A DNA stretch of 64,000 nt. It comes from Buchnera aphidicola (Meitanaphis elongallis) (GTDB lineage Bacteria > Pseudomonadota > Gammaproteobacteria > Enterobacterales > Enterobacteriaceae). The stretch covers positions 434,001-498,000 of the forward strand of contig CP140033.1 in assembly GCA_039830015.1 (NCBI GenBank), read 5' to 3'. The number at the start of each line of letters is the position of its first letter. Position 1 is the stretch's first letter. Shown piece after piece: positions 38,093-48,304 of the stretch. The notes below the pieces were generated by a model. That model was not told where the DNA came from. It worked only from the letters and a program-made list of their open reading frames with translations, and searched no databases. Made by a program: the position numbers and the translations under genes.

Positions 38093-39256
38093 ATGCCAAT
38101 TATCCAAGTCAATAATTTAAATCTTGCAAACAAAAAAGTACTCATAAGATCAGATTTAAACGTGCCAATTAAAAATAAAAAAATTGTTTCTTACGCTAGA
38201 ATTGATGCATCACTACCAACAATCGAATTAGCATTAAAAAAAAATGCAAAAGTCATTGTTGCTTCTCATTTAGGTCGCCCAACAGAAGGAAAATATACTG
38301 AAGAACTATCACTATTTCCAATTTTTAAATACTTAGAAAAAAAGTTAAAAACTATTAAAGTACATTTTTGTAAAAATTATTTAAATGGTTTAGATACTAA
38401 ACCAGGAGAATTAACTTTATTAGAAAATGTACGATTCAATCAAGGAGAAAAAACAAACAGCGTTTCTCTATCTAAAGCATACGCTAACTTATGTGATATA
38501 TTCGTTATGGATGCTTTCGGTTCATTACACAGAAATGAATCATCTACTTATGGTCTATCAAAATATTCAAAAATAGCATGTTCAGGTTTACTTTTAGAAC
38601 ATGAACTAACTACGTTAAAAAAACTTCTAGAAAATCCTGTTCAACCTCTAGTTACTATTGTTGGAGGCGCAAAAGTATCTACTAAATTTAATTTATTAAA
38701 ATCACTGTCCAAAATATCAGAAACTTTAATAGTTGGAGGAGGTATTGCTAATACATTTATAGCTATTGACAATAATGTAGGAAAATCTCTTTATGAACCA
38801 AATTTTGTTAATCAAGCTAAATTATTACGTGATAATCATAACATTTTTATACCAATAGACTCTCGCGTAAGTACTACATTTAATGAAAATAGTATAGGAA
38901 TTACTAAAAAAATTTCTAAAATTCATGCAAATGAAGAAATTATGGATTTCGGAGACAAAACTATAGAAAGAATGATACCAATATTGAAAAAAGCTAAAAC
39001 AATTTTGTGGAACGGACCAATAGGAGTATTTGAATTCAAAAATTTTAGAAGAGGAACAAAAATATTAGCAGAAACTATTGCAGATAGCAATTCTTTTTCT
39101 ATAGCAGGAGGAGGAGATACTTTATCCGTAATAGAAATGTTAAAAATAAAAAATAAAATTTCATACATATCTACTGGAGGAGGTTCTTTTCTAAAATTTT
39201 TAGAAAACAAAGAGTTTCCCATAATAAAATTGTTAAAACGCTTTGTCAACAAATAA
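38093..39256 (+). CDS. pgk: Phosphoglycerate kinase
   Basis: Pgk transfers phosphate from 1,3-bisphosphoglycerate to ADP in glycolysis. The ATG at 38093 gives 387 residues, as in E. coli; an upstream TTG at 38042 in the same frame would add 17 unlikely residues. Landmarks: RSDLNVPIKN near the start, SHLGRPTEG, the hinge and nucleotide-binding segments GGAKVSTKFNLL, NGPIGVFEF and the AGGGDTLSVIE and STGGGSFL motifs at the C terminus. It is followed by fbaA (46 bp) in the conserved pgk-fbaA order. Confidence 0.98.
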   Translation: MPIIQVNNLNLANKKVLIRSDLNVPIKNKKIVSYARIDASLPTIELALKKNAKVIVASHLGRPTEGKYTEELSLFPIFKYLEKKLKTIKVHFCKNYLNGLDTKPGELTLLENVRFNQGEKTNSVSLSKAYANLCDIFVMDAFGSLHRNESSTYGLSKYSKIACSGLLLEHELTTLKKLLENPVQPLVTIVGGAKVSTKFNLLKSLSKISETLIVGGGIANTFIAIDNNVGKSLYEPNFVNQAKLLRDNHNIFIPIDSRVSTTFNENSIGITKKISKIHANEEIMDFGDKTIERMIPILKKAKTILWNGPIGVFEFKNFRRGTKILAETIADSNSFSIAGGGDTLSVIEMLKIKNKISYISTGGGSFLKFLENKEFPIIKLLKRFVNK

Positions 39257-39302
39257 AAAATAATTTTAGCTATATTAAAATTTTTTAAACAGGACATCAA
39301 TC

Positions 39303-40382
39303 ATGTGTAACATTTTAAATTTTGTTAAACCAGGTGTAGTAAACGGATACGACGCATTAAAAATATTCCATATAGCTAAAAAAAATTGTTTTGCACTTCC
39401 TGCAATAAATTGCATAGGAACTGACTCTATAAACATCGTTTTAGAAACAGCACGAAAAGTTAATAGTCCAGTAATAATACAATTTTCTTATGGAGGATCA
39501 ACATTTATTTCAGGACAAGGATTAAAAACTAGTGTTCTTCATCAAAAAGCAATATTAGGTGCTATATCAGGAGCTCAACATGTACATTTAATGGCAAAAT
39601 ATTATAAAATACCAGTTATTCTACACACCGATCATTGTAATAAAGAAATGTTACCATGGATTGATAAACTAATAAAAAAAGGAAAACAATATTTTAAGGA
39701 AAACAACCAACCTCTTTTTACTTCTCATATGATAGATTTGTCTCATGAACCATTAAAACTGAATTTGGACATCTGTGAAAAATATTTAAAAAAAATAAAT
39801 AGCATCAATATGATGTTAGAAATAGAATTAGGATGTACAGGAGGAGAAGAAGATGGAATAGATAACACCAAAATGAACAATTCTTTGTTATATACTAAAC
39901 CTATTGATGTTAACACAGCATATGAAAGGTTATCTGTGATTAGTCCTTGTTTTATTATCGCAGCATCCTTTGGAAACGTTCACGGTGTATATAAATCAGG
40001 TAACATTCATTTGAAACCTATTATTTTAAAAAAATCACAACATTATGTTAAAGAAAAACACAATTTATCTATTAATCCATTAAATTTTGTTTTTCATGGA
40101 GGATCAGGATCTTTACTAAAAGATATTAAAAAATCTATAAAATATGGAGTGATAAAAATGAATATTGATACTGATGTTCAATGGGCTACTTGGAAAGGAA
40201 TATTAAAATATTATAAAAAAAATAAAATTTATTTAAAATCTCAATTAGGAAATCCTAATGGAACAGATAACCCAAATAAAAAGTACTACGATCCAAGAGC
40301 TTGGATACGTTATTCTCAACTATCAACATCATGTTACCTAAAAAAAATATTCAAAACATTAAATTCTTGCAACACCTTATAA
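39303..40382 (+). CDS. fbaA: Class II fructose-bisphosphate aldolase
   Basis: FbaA cleaves fructose 1,6-bisphosphate to the two triose phosphates. It is the zinc-dependent class II type, 359 residues as in E. coli. The catalytic Asp and first zinc histidine are D110-H111 in HTDHCNKEM; further ligands lie in ELGCTGGEEDG and FHGGSGS. An AGGA sequence lies upstream of the ATG. It sits between pgk and mscS, the E. coli pgk-fbaA-mscS order, and is followed by a hairpin at 40414-40449. Confidence 0.98.
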   Translation: MCNILNFVKPGVVNGYDALKIFHIAKKNCFALPAINCIGTDSINIVLETARKVNSPVIIQFSYGGSTFISGQGLKTSVLHQKAILGAISGAQHVHLMAKYYKIPVILHTDHCNKEMLPWIDKLIKKGKQYFKENNQPLFTSHMIDLSHEPLKLNLDICEKYLKKINSINMMLEIELGCTGGEEDGIDNTKMNNSLLYTKPIDVNTAYERLSVISPCFIIAASFGNVHGVYKSGNIHLKPIILKKSQHYVKEKHNLSINPLNFVFHGGSGSLLKDIKKSIKYGVIKMNIDTDVQWATWKGILKYYKKNKIYLKSQLGNPNGTDNPNKKYYDPRAWIRYSQLSTSCYLKKIFKTLNSCNTL

Positions 40383-40413
40383 CAATCATTTTATTCAAAT
40401 ACATCTTTTAAGT

Positions 40414-40449
40414 AAATTAGAGGAGAATAACATTATTCTCCCTAAATTT
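40414..40449 (+). terminator. Hairpin after fbaA
   Basis: GGAGAATAA (40422-40430) pairs perfectly with TTATTCTCC (40433-40441) around a two-base CA centre, and outer AAATTAG/CTAAATTT segments extend the stem with single-base bulges. It starts 32 bp after the fbaA stop. A probable factor-independent terminator or mRNA-stabilising hairpin, though the following T content is only moderate. Confidence 0.6.
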
Positions 40450-40528
40450 GTTCACATATTTTAAAATATATTCATTATTATACAAGTGTTATATTGATAT
40501 CAAACAAAATACTTTAAAGAACATAACA

Positions 40529-41380
40529 ATGAAAAAATTGAACGTAGTTAACGACATTAATCATGCGGGAAGTTGGTTAATACTTAATCAAGAACTCCTA
40601 CTAAGTTATACTATTAATCTTATATCTGCTATTATAATTTTTATAGTAGGACTTTTTACAGCAAAAATAGTATCAAACATCATTAACAAAGTTTTAATTA
40701 CTAGAAATATCGATTCTACTATTTCCGGATTTCTAGCTGCACTAGTAAAATATATAGTTATTACATTCGCATTAATAGCTTCTCTAGGATGCATCGGTAT
40801 TCAAACTACTTCAGTTATTGCTATACTAGGTGCAGCAGGAATGGCAATTGGATTAGCTTTACAAGGATCACTATCTAATTTTGCTGCAGGAGTACTATTA
40901 GTAATATTACGTCCACTAAGAACTGGAGAATATGTAAATATAGGAAATATATCTGGAACAGTCTTAAATATTCATATATTTTATACTACACTTCGAACTC
41001 TAGATGGAAAAATTGTTGTTATGCCTAACGGAAAAATAATATCAGATAACATAATTAACTATTCTAGAGAAAAAATAAGAAGAAATGAATTTATTATTAG
41101 TGTTGCATATAACTCTGATATTGATTTAGTAATAAAAATATTGAAAAATGTTTTAGAAAATGAAACAAGAGTATTAAAAGACCAAGATATTATCATCGGA
41201 TTAAGCGAATTAGCACCATCTTCTTTAAATTTTATCGTACGTTGTTGGAGCAATACTGATGAATTAAACATAGTATATTGGGATTTAATGGCACAATTCA
41301 AAAAATCCTTAGACTTAAATAATATTAATATTCCTTATCCTCAACTTGAAATACATTATTCAAATAAAAAAAATAAATAA
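40529..41380 (+). CDS. mscS: Small-conductance mechanosensitive channel MscS
   Basis: MscS (YggB) opens under membrane tension to release solutes. The ATG at 40529 gives 283 residues starting MKKLNVVNDINHAGSW, aligned with E. coli (286); the frame is open further upstream to 40448, but that stretch contains a transcript hairpin and is unlikely to be coding. Three membrane segments are visible, TM3 being the glycine/alanine-rich pore helix GAAGMAIGLALQGSLSNFAAG, followed by the cytoplasmic beta domain (RTLDGKIVVMPNGKI) and the alpha/beta domain. Confidence 0.95.
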   Translation: MKKLNVVNDINHAGSWLILNQELLLSYTINLISAIIIFIVGLFTAKIVSNIINKVLITRNIDSTISGFLAALVKYIVITFALIASLGCIGIQTTSVIAILGAAGMAIGLALQGSLSNFAAGVLLVILRPLRTGEYVNIGNISGTVLNIHIFYTTLRTLDGKIVVMPNGKIISDNIINYSREKIRRNEFIISVAYNSDIDLVIKILKNVLENETRVLKDQDIIIGLSELAPSSLNFIVRCWSNTDELNIVYWDLMAQFKKSLDLNNINIPYPQLEIHYSNKKNK

Positions 41381-41412
41381 AATCTTTAAACTATAACAAC
41401 CTATTAAAAATT

Positions 41413-44400
41413 ATGCTTACATTATATAAATCTCATAATTTTCATGCACTTATAGAAAAAGCATGCTCTATTTTTACTACGATTCCATTATCTAATCCAT
41501 TACAAAGCGAAATATTTATTACTCCAAATGAAGTAATAGATCACTGGATAAAGATCTTTATATCTCAAAAACATTCAATAATGTCCAATATTACATTTTT
41601 AAGATTTAATAAATTCATATGGAAAATATTTAAACATATGAACACTAATTATAATTCTAAACTAGAACTTAAAAAATATCATTTAATGTGGACAATGATG
41701 AATATTAAAAATATTAAAAGTTTAACTAGTTTCATACATACAAGTAGTTCACAAACACAATTATTTGAAATAGTATCTTACTTATCAAAAAATTTTAAAG
41801 AATACTTATTATATCGTCCAGATCTAATTAAAAAATGGGAAAAACCTTCACAAAGTCTAACTGGAATACATTCCTTATATCATAATGAATACGCATTGTT
41901 ATGGAAAACACTCATAAAATATATAAAAACTAAAAATAAATCAATATGGAACTATGCAGATTTGCTCTTTTTCATATATAAAAATATAAAAAAAAGCAAA
42001 ATTAACATAAATAAGTTTCCATCTAGAATTTTTTTATTTGGAAACAATTATTTGACGCCATCTAACGTAATCATTTTAAAAAAAATAAGCAAATTATGTA
42101 AAATATATGTTTTTTATGTAACACCATATAGAAATGGAAAAGAAATACTATTAAATGAAATAAAATTAAAAAAACGTATACTCACCATTATTAAAAATAG
42201 GATATCATGTTTTTTTAAAGCAACGACATACTACAAAGAACCTATAGAACGCTTTCTAGATAAACAAAAACATGCTGAAAATGTCTTACTATGGGGAAAA
42301 TATGGATTTGAACACACTTTACTACTAAACCTGATTAATATAAAAGAAATAAATTTATTTAATATAATGAAACCAACATATTTGTTGCAAAAAATACAAA
42401 AAAATATAATATATGCTAATATAAACTCAAATAATAAAAAAGATATAAAAAAAAATAACAAAAATATAATATATGCCAATGATAAATCTATTTCTATACA
42501 TGTATGTACTACATTAAAAAGAGAAATAGAAGTGTTACATAATAACATATTAAATATACTTAACAATGATCACGATATACTATTTCATGACATCCTTATA
42601 ATTAGTAAAAATATTAATCTATATATTCCATTTATTCATTCTATATTTAATCCAATTAATGTTAAACATCGTATCCCTTTTTATATTGTATCTAAATCCT
42701 ATGAAAATCAAAAAAACATTCTAAAAATAATTGAAAAAATATTAAATCTTCCTAACAATCTACTAAACAATAAAAATATTTTCAATTTTTTAGAAAGTTC
42801 TTACATATTAAAAAAATTTAATATACAAGAAAAAGAAATAATTGTTTTGTTTAAAATAATACAACAATTTCATATTGAACTCGGAACCGAAAGAACTGCA
42901 ATAAAACATACTTTGCCAAAAAGTAATAAAAAATATATTTTAAGTCATGGAGAAAAAAGAATATTTCTAGGAAAGGCAATAAACGACGAAAATTACACAA
43001 TATGGAACAAAATCGTTCCTTGTGCTCATTTAGATGAAAAACATTATGAAATGTTTAGTAAATTGACAACATTTGTACTTTTATTACACAAATGGAAGCA
43101 AAAATTATCTATATCCAAAACATTAAAATCTTGGAAATCAATGTTTAAACACATACTAAACGATTTTTTTGAAAAAAATACAGTAGAGGAGAAAGAAATA
43201 ACATTTATTCAAAATCAATGGAACAAAATAATCGATCCTGGAATAAAAGAAAATTATAAAAAAAAAATTCCTATAAAATTGTTAAAAAATGAACTATTAA
43301 AAAACGTTTCAAAAAAAATAAATGTATATAATCTTTTTTCTGGAAAAGTCACGTTTTGCAATGGATTTATATTAAGAAGTATACCATTTAAAACAATTTG
43401 CATACTTGGGATGAATGAAACATTTACTCTTCAAAAAAAAAATACTGACAATTTTAATCTAATATATAAAAATCCTAGAATATGTGATCCACATAAAAAA
43501 AATAAGTACGAATATTTATTTTTAGAAACATTATTATCTGCACAAAAAATATTGTTAATTAGTTATCAAAAAGAATCTGAAAAATATAACAAAATCAATG
43601 AACCATCCTCGCTCATCAATCAATTGTTTTCATACATTTATAAAAATTTTTATATATTTAACAAAAATAAAAAAGAACAAAAAAATAACAAACATGAATT
43701 ATTTTCGCATTTATATTATTTTCATGAAAATGAGTCCTATAATGTCAACAATTTTATTAAAAAATCTAATTATTACAACTTTAATACAACATGGTCAAAA
43801 ATCTTTAAGTTAAAAAAAATATATAAAAACCACTTTACAAATACACTCCAAAAAATTGAATACAAAGATATTAATATATCTGAATTGATTTCTTTTTGGA
43901 AAAACCCAATTCAATATTTTTTTAACAAACGACTACATATTAAATTAAATGCGATAAAAACCAAAAATTTAAACCAAGAAAACTTCTTAATTACAAAACT
44001 TGACAATTATATAATTAATAACAATATAATTAACGTTTTATTAAAACAAAAAAATATTAGTCAATTATTTTCATATTATCAATACAAAGGAATTATACCA
44101 CATGGAAATTTAGGAGAAATATATTGGAAAAATCAACTTTCTATTATAAAACCTTTATATAACAAAATTAATTTAATAAAAACAAAACTAAAAGATGAAA
44201 TGTTTTATTTAAAAATTAATGAATATATATTACGAGGAACATTAAAAAATATTAATCATACAGGATTATTACGTTGGACACCCACTATTATAAAAAATAA
44301 AGATATCATTTCTTTGTGGCTAGAACATTTGATATATTGTTCTATATATAAAACTGGAAACAGTACAATACTTGGATTAAATAATAAACATTTAAATTTT

Positions 44401-44748
44401 ATGAGACTACATAAAAAAAGAGCAATATACTTCTTAAAAAAATATATAGACGGGTATTCAAAAGGAATGAACAAGCTTCTACTACTTACAAATTCAGGTA
44501 TTGACTGGATAAACACTATATATGACAAAAAAAATAAAACTATTTCTACAGATAAAACATGTTTTAAGAAATCAATTAAAAATATGTTAACAACATGGGA
44601 AGGAAACAATTGGAAAAAAGGAGAAAAAAACGATTTATACATCAAGAAAATCATTACTATTTTGAGTAAAGAAGAAATATCTAAAATGTGTAAAATAGCT
44701 GAAAAGTGGATACTACCTATATTAAAACACATACAAAACAATAGATAA
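41413..44748 (+). CDS. recC: Exodeoxyribonuclease V gamma subunit RecC
   Basis: RecC is the scaffold and Chi-scanning subunit of RecBCD, a helicase-nuclease that processes double-strand ends. The 1111-residue protein is close to the E. coli length (1122) but much diverged; recognisable points are the N terminus (FITPNEVIDHWI, with FLRFNKFIWKIF), the SRIFLFGNNYLTP segment and CILGMNETF. It has degenerate helicase and nuclease folds without Walker motifs, as in the family. It is followed 45 bp later by recB; ptrA, which separates them in E. coli, is gone. Confidence 0.9.
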   Translation: MLTLYKSHNFHALIEKACSIFTTIPLSNPLQSEIFITPNEVIDHWIKIFISQKHSIMSNITFLRFNKFIWKIFKHMNTNYNSKLELKKYHLMWTMMNIKNIKSLTSFIHTSSSQTQLFEIVSYLSKNFKEYLLYRPDLIKKWEKPSQSLTGIHSLYHNEYALLWKTLIKYIKTKNKSIWNYADLLFFIYKNIKKSKININKFPSRIFLFGNNYLTPSNVIILKKISKLCKIYVFYVTPYRNGKEILLNEIKLKKRILTIIKNRISCFFKATTYYKEPIERFLDKQKHAENVLLWGKYGFEHTLLLNLINIKEINLFNIMKPTYLLQKIQKNIIYANINSNNKKDIKKNNKNIIYANDKSISIHVCTTLKREIEVLHNNILNILNNDHDILFHDILIISKNINLYIPFIHSIFNPINVKHRIPFYIVSKSYENQKNILKIIEKILNLPNNLLNNKNIFNFLESSYILKKFNIQEKEIIVLFKIIQQFHIELGTERTAIKHTLPKSNKKYILSHGEKRIFLGKAINDENYTIWNKIVPCAHLDEKHYEMFSKLTTFVLLLHKWKQKLSISKTLKSWKSMFKHILNDFFEKNTVEEKEITFIQNQWNKIIDPGIKENYKKKIPIKLLKNELLKNVSKKINVYNLFSGKVTFCNGFILRSIPFKTICILGMNETFTLQKKNTDNFNLIYKNPRICDPHKKNKYEYLFLETLLSAQKILLISYQKESEKYNKINEPSSLINQLFSYIYKNFYIFNKNKKEQKNNKHELFSHLYYFHENESYNVNNFIKKSNYYNFNTTWSKIFKLKKIYKNHFTNTLQKIEYKDINISELISFWKNPIQYFFNKRLHIKLNAIKTKNLNQENFLITKLDNYIINNNIINVLLKQKNISQLFSYYQYKGIIPHGNLGEIYWKNQLSIIKPLYNKINLIKTKLKDEMFYLKINEYILRGTLKNINHTGLLRWTPTIIKNKDIISLWLEHLIYCSIYKTGNSTILGLNNKHLNFMRLHKKRAIYFLKKYIDGYSKGMNKLLLLTNSGIDWINTIYDKKNKTISTDKTCFKKSIKNMLTTWEGNNWKKGEKNDLYIKKIITILSKEEISKMCKIAEKWILPILKHIQNNR

Positions 44749-44793
44749 AAAGCTAATATAATAAAGCAATCTAATTAAAAGAGATATATACTT

Positions 44794-47700
44794 ATGAAAA
44801 ATATAACATCAATATCTACTTACGATACAATCAACTTACCTTTGTCAGGAAAAATACTACTTGAAGCATCAGCAGGAACAGGAAAAACGTTTTCTATAAT
44901 TATTTTTTATCTTAGATTGATCTTAGGAGTTGGAAAAATAAATCACATTCACCAAACGTTATCAATAAAAGAAATTTTAGTAGTAACATTTACAAAACAC
45001 TCAAAAGAAGAATTAAAAAATAGAATACAAAAATATATTTATGAATTTAGAATAGCATGTCAAAAAAAAAGAACAGATAACCTTACATTGCAACATTTAT
45101 TAAACCAAATCGACAATTTAGACGAAGCAATTCAACTATTATACAAAGCAGAAAATACAATAAATGAACTAGCAATTTATACTATACACGAATTTTGTTA
45201 TCAATCCCTTCAAATTAACAAATTTTGTTCTAACATACTTTTTCAAAACAAAATAATAAAAAAGAAACATTACTTATATCTCCAACTAAGTAGTATGTTT
45301 TGGGATCAATACTTATCTTGTTTACCAAAAAATATTGCTGAAATTATTGTAAAATATTTTCCCAATCCTAATATTTTATTGGATAATGTATTATTACTAA
45401 TGTCACAACCTAATATAAGAAAAAGTACATCTTCTAAAAAAAAGTTACATGTAATTCAACTATATAATGAGCTAATCCAAAAAATAGAAACGTTCAAAAA
45501 TCAATGGAAAAATAACTATAAAAAAATATCTATATTAATTAACAAATCTAAAGTAAATAAAAGAACTTATAACAAATCAAATTTGTCTCGGTGGATAAAG
45601 ATCATCACAGAATGGTCTTATAAATATACAAAAAACTTTAATATTCCTAAAGAACTAAAATATTTCAAAACAAATTATTTAACTAAAAATGTTTCCATCG
45701 AAGATATTCCAAAAAATGAAATCTTTAAAATAATAGAAAAATTTTTAAATACAAACTTTTCATTAAAAACTCTATTTCTAACAGAAGCTACTAAAAAAAT
45801 AAAAAAAAAATTTGAAGAAGAAAAAAAAAAACAAGGAACATTTGAATTTGATGATTTAGTAACATTTCTATATAAAATTTTAACTAAAAAAAATGAAAAT
45901 GTTTCAAATATTATCAGGAAAAAATATCCAGTATTATTAATTGATGAATTTCAAGATACAAATTTTCAGCAATATAAAATATTTAAAAAAATTTATACAT
46001 CAAAGAAAAACTTATGCATTTTCGCTGGAGATCCTAAACAAGCTATTTACAATTTTAGAGGAGCTAACATTTCATCTTATATAAAAGCAAAAAAAAACAT
46101 AAAAAATAAATATCAGCTAAATATCAATTGGCGATCTTCTAAAGAAATGATAAAAAGTATAAACTTATTATTTTCAAGAAAAAAAAATACTTTTTTAATC
46201 CCTAATATTAATTTCATTCCAATACAAACTGTTTATAAAAAGAAACAAATAGCATTTAAAATAGATGAAATATTTCAACCGGCGATACGTTTTTTATTAT
46301 GTAAAAAACCAGTAATCAAACAACATGATTATAACCACTGGATTACTAGTTCTTGTGTAAATTTTATTTTATTCTGGCTAAATAAAGGAAAAAAAGAGCA
46401 AGCTGTCATTATATATAATAAACAAACTCAATATATCACCCCAAAAGATATATGTATATTAGTAAACAACAAAAAAGAAGCATCCATTATACAACAAGCT
46501 TTACATAAAAAAAATATTAAAACAACATATCTTTCTCAAAAAAATAGCGTATTTCATAGTCCAGAAGCATTAGAACTATTATGGATTTTTCAAGCTATTT
46601 TAAATCCTAAGAATGAATTTACGCTAAAACGTGCTATATCAACTACGATTATAGCTAAAAAAAGTAAAAATATAGATCTACTTACAAAAAAACACGCGCT
46701 GTGGTCTAATTTAGTAAACGAATTTTATGAGTATCTATCCATCTGGGAAAATTTTAGTATTACAAATGTTATTCACAAAATATTAACAAAACACAAAACA
46801 GAAGATAAAAAAAACAACTTTTCAAAATATATTCCTGATGTATCAAACATTTTACATCTTGGAGAATTACTAGAAAAAAAATACAATAAAATCAAAAAAA
46901 AGCATATCCTAATATTATGGCTAGAAAATAAAATAATGCAACAACATGATATTCCTCATACGGATTATATACGATCAAAACGAGATGACAACCATATAAC
47001 AATCGCTACCATTCACAAATCAAAAGGACTTGAATATCCAATAGTATGGATTCCTTATTTTATAGCTTCTCATAATATGTATTACAACGTAAATACGAAT
47101 AATAATTCCAAATTAAATATTATAGAAAAAAATAAATTATCAGAAAATATACGACTTTTATATGTAGCACTAACCAGAGCAGTTATTCATTGTTGTATAG
47201 GAATCGCATCTATATACAACAACGTAAGAAAAAAAACAAATAACTGTTCTAATATTCATAAAAATGCTCTAGGATACATTATCCAATCAGGAAAAAAATG
47301 TAATTATCAACAATTACATGCAATACTCTCAAATATGAGTAATGAAAACAGTATAAAAGTATCTTCTGAAATACCTAAAACAAATATTAAAAATGAACAA
47401 AATAATAAAAAACACATAAAATTAGAAAGTCATAAATTAACAAGAAAATTAGAATATAACTACGAAATAACTAGCTACTCCAAAATAAAAAAAAACTGTA
47501 ATTCATTAAAATCATTACAAAAACATTATAATACTTCAATTAATGAAAATAAAAATACATATTGTACATACCCCATTAAACTTATAACTCCATACACCTT
47601 TCCAAGAGGAAAAACTTTTGGAATATTTATCCACAATGTTTTAAAAAATATTAATTTTCACAAAAATATAAATATAAACTGGATATCCAATCAACTTGTC

Positions 47701-48288
47701 AAAAATAATTTCGACAAAAATTGGACCAAAGAACTAGAAAAATGGATTTACATGATTTTAAACACACCACTCAATCAATATGATCTTATACTATCTCAAC
47801 TAAATCCAAAAAATTATATAAAAGAACTAGAATTTTTTTTACCTATAAAAAATCAACTAACAGATAAAAAATTAAATGAAACTCTTCATATATTCAATCC
47901 AACTGTAACGTCATTATGCAAAATATTCTTTAACCCTATAAAAGGAATACTTACAGGATCAATAGATCTAGTATTTAAATGGAACAAAAAATACTATTTA
48001 GTAGATTATAAGTCTGATTGGTTAGGTAATTTAAGTTCTAACTACTCAACACAAGCAATATATAATGCAATAACTATGCATCACTACAACATACAATATC
48101 AATTATATTGTATTGCACTACATAGATATCTAAAACAACGCATTAAAGATTATTCTTTTCATAAACATTTTGGAGGAATTTACATTCTATTTTTAAGAGC
48201 TAGAGACACTAACTACCCGAAACAAGGATTATTTTTTACATTGCCTACATTACATGCAATAAAGAAATTAAATAACATCTTTAAATAA
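44794..48288 (+). CDS. recB: Exodeoxyribonuclease V beta subunit RecB
   Basis: RecB is the 3'-5' helicase and only nuclease of RecBCD. The 1164-residue protein (E. coli 1180) has Walker A ASAGTGKTFS at about 25-34, the helicase Asp-Glu motif in LLIDEFQDTNFQQY, the GDPKQAIYNFRGA motif and the LYVALTRA motif, then a C-terminal nuclease domain with GSIDLVFKW and VDYKSDW, the catalytic D-x-K. All hallmarks are intact. The gene carries in-frame runs of 10 A (45801-45810) and 11 A (45821-45831), places prone to slippage. It precedes recD by 16 bp. Confidence 0.95.
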   Translation: MKNITSISTYDTINLPLSGKILLEASAGTGKTFSIIIFYLRLILGVGKINHIHQTLSIKEILVVTFTKHSKEELKNRIQKYIYEFRIACQKKRTDNLTLQHLLNQIDNLDEAIQLLYKAENTINELAIYTIHEFCYQSLQINKFCSNILFQNKIIKKKHYLYLQLSSMFWDQYLSCLPKNIAEIIVKYFPNPNILLDNVLLLMSQPNIRKSTSSKKKLHVIQLYNELIQKIETFKNQWKNNYKKISILINKSKVNKRTYNKSNLSRWIKIITEWSYKYTKNFNIPKELKYFKTNYLTKNVSIEDIPKNEIFKIIEKFLNTNFSLKTLFLTEATKKIKKKFEEEKKKQGTFEFDDLVTFLYKILTKKNENVSNIIRKKYPVLLIDEFQDTNFQQYKIFKKIYTSKKNLCIFAGDPKQAIYNFRGANISSYIKAKKNIKNKYQLNINWRSSKEMIKSINLLFSRKKNTFLIPNINFIPIQTVYKKKQIAFKIDEIFQPAIRFLLCKKPVIKQHDYNHWITSSCVNFILFWLNKGKKEQAVIIYNKQTQYITPKDICILVNNKKEASIIQQALHKKNIKTTYLSQKNSVFHSPEALELLWIFQAILNPKNEFTLKRAISTTIIAKKSKNIDLLTKKHALWSNLVNEFYEYLSIWENFSITNVIHKILTKHKTEDKKNNFSKYIPDVSNILHLGELLEKKYNKIKKKHILILWLENKIMQQHDIPHTDYIRSKRDDNHITIATIHKSKGLEYPIVWIPYFIASHNMYYNVNTNNNSKLNIIEKNKLSENIRLLYVALTRAVIHCCIGIASIYNNVRKKTNNCSNIHKNALGYIIQSGKKCNYQQLHAILSNMSNENSIKVSSEIPKTNIKNEQNNKKHIKLESHKLTRKLEYNYEITSYSKIKKNCNSLKSLQKHYNTSINENKNTYCTYPIKLITPYTFPRGKTFGIFIHNVLKNINFHKNININWISNQLVKNNFDKNWTKELEKWIYMILNTPLNQYDLILSQLNPKNYIKELEFFLPIKNQLTDKKLNETLHIFNPTVTSLCKIFFNPIKGILTGSIDLVFKWNKKYYLVDYKSDWLGNLSSNYSTQAIYNAITMHHYNIQYQLYCIALHRYLKQRIKDYSFHKHFGGIYILFLRARDTNYPKQGLFFTLPTLHAIKKLNNIFK

Positions 48289-48304
48289 ATTGTATGAGAG
48301 AAAA

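Noticed and set aside
42231..42566. 111-codon antisense frame in recC
   Set aside because: Same artefact of A-rich coding sequence read backwards.
44256..44741. 161-codon antisense frame within recC
   Set aside because: Hydrophobic translation produced by the reverse of a Lys/Asn/Ile-rich coding strand; recC is the real gene.
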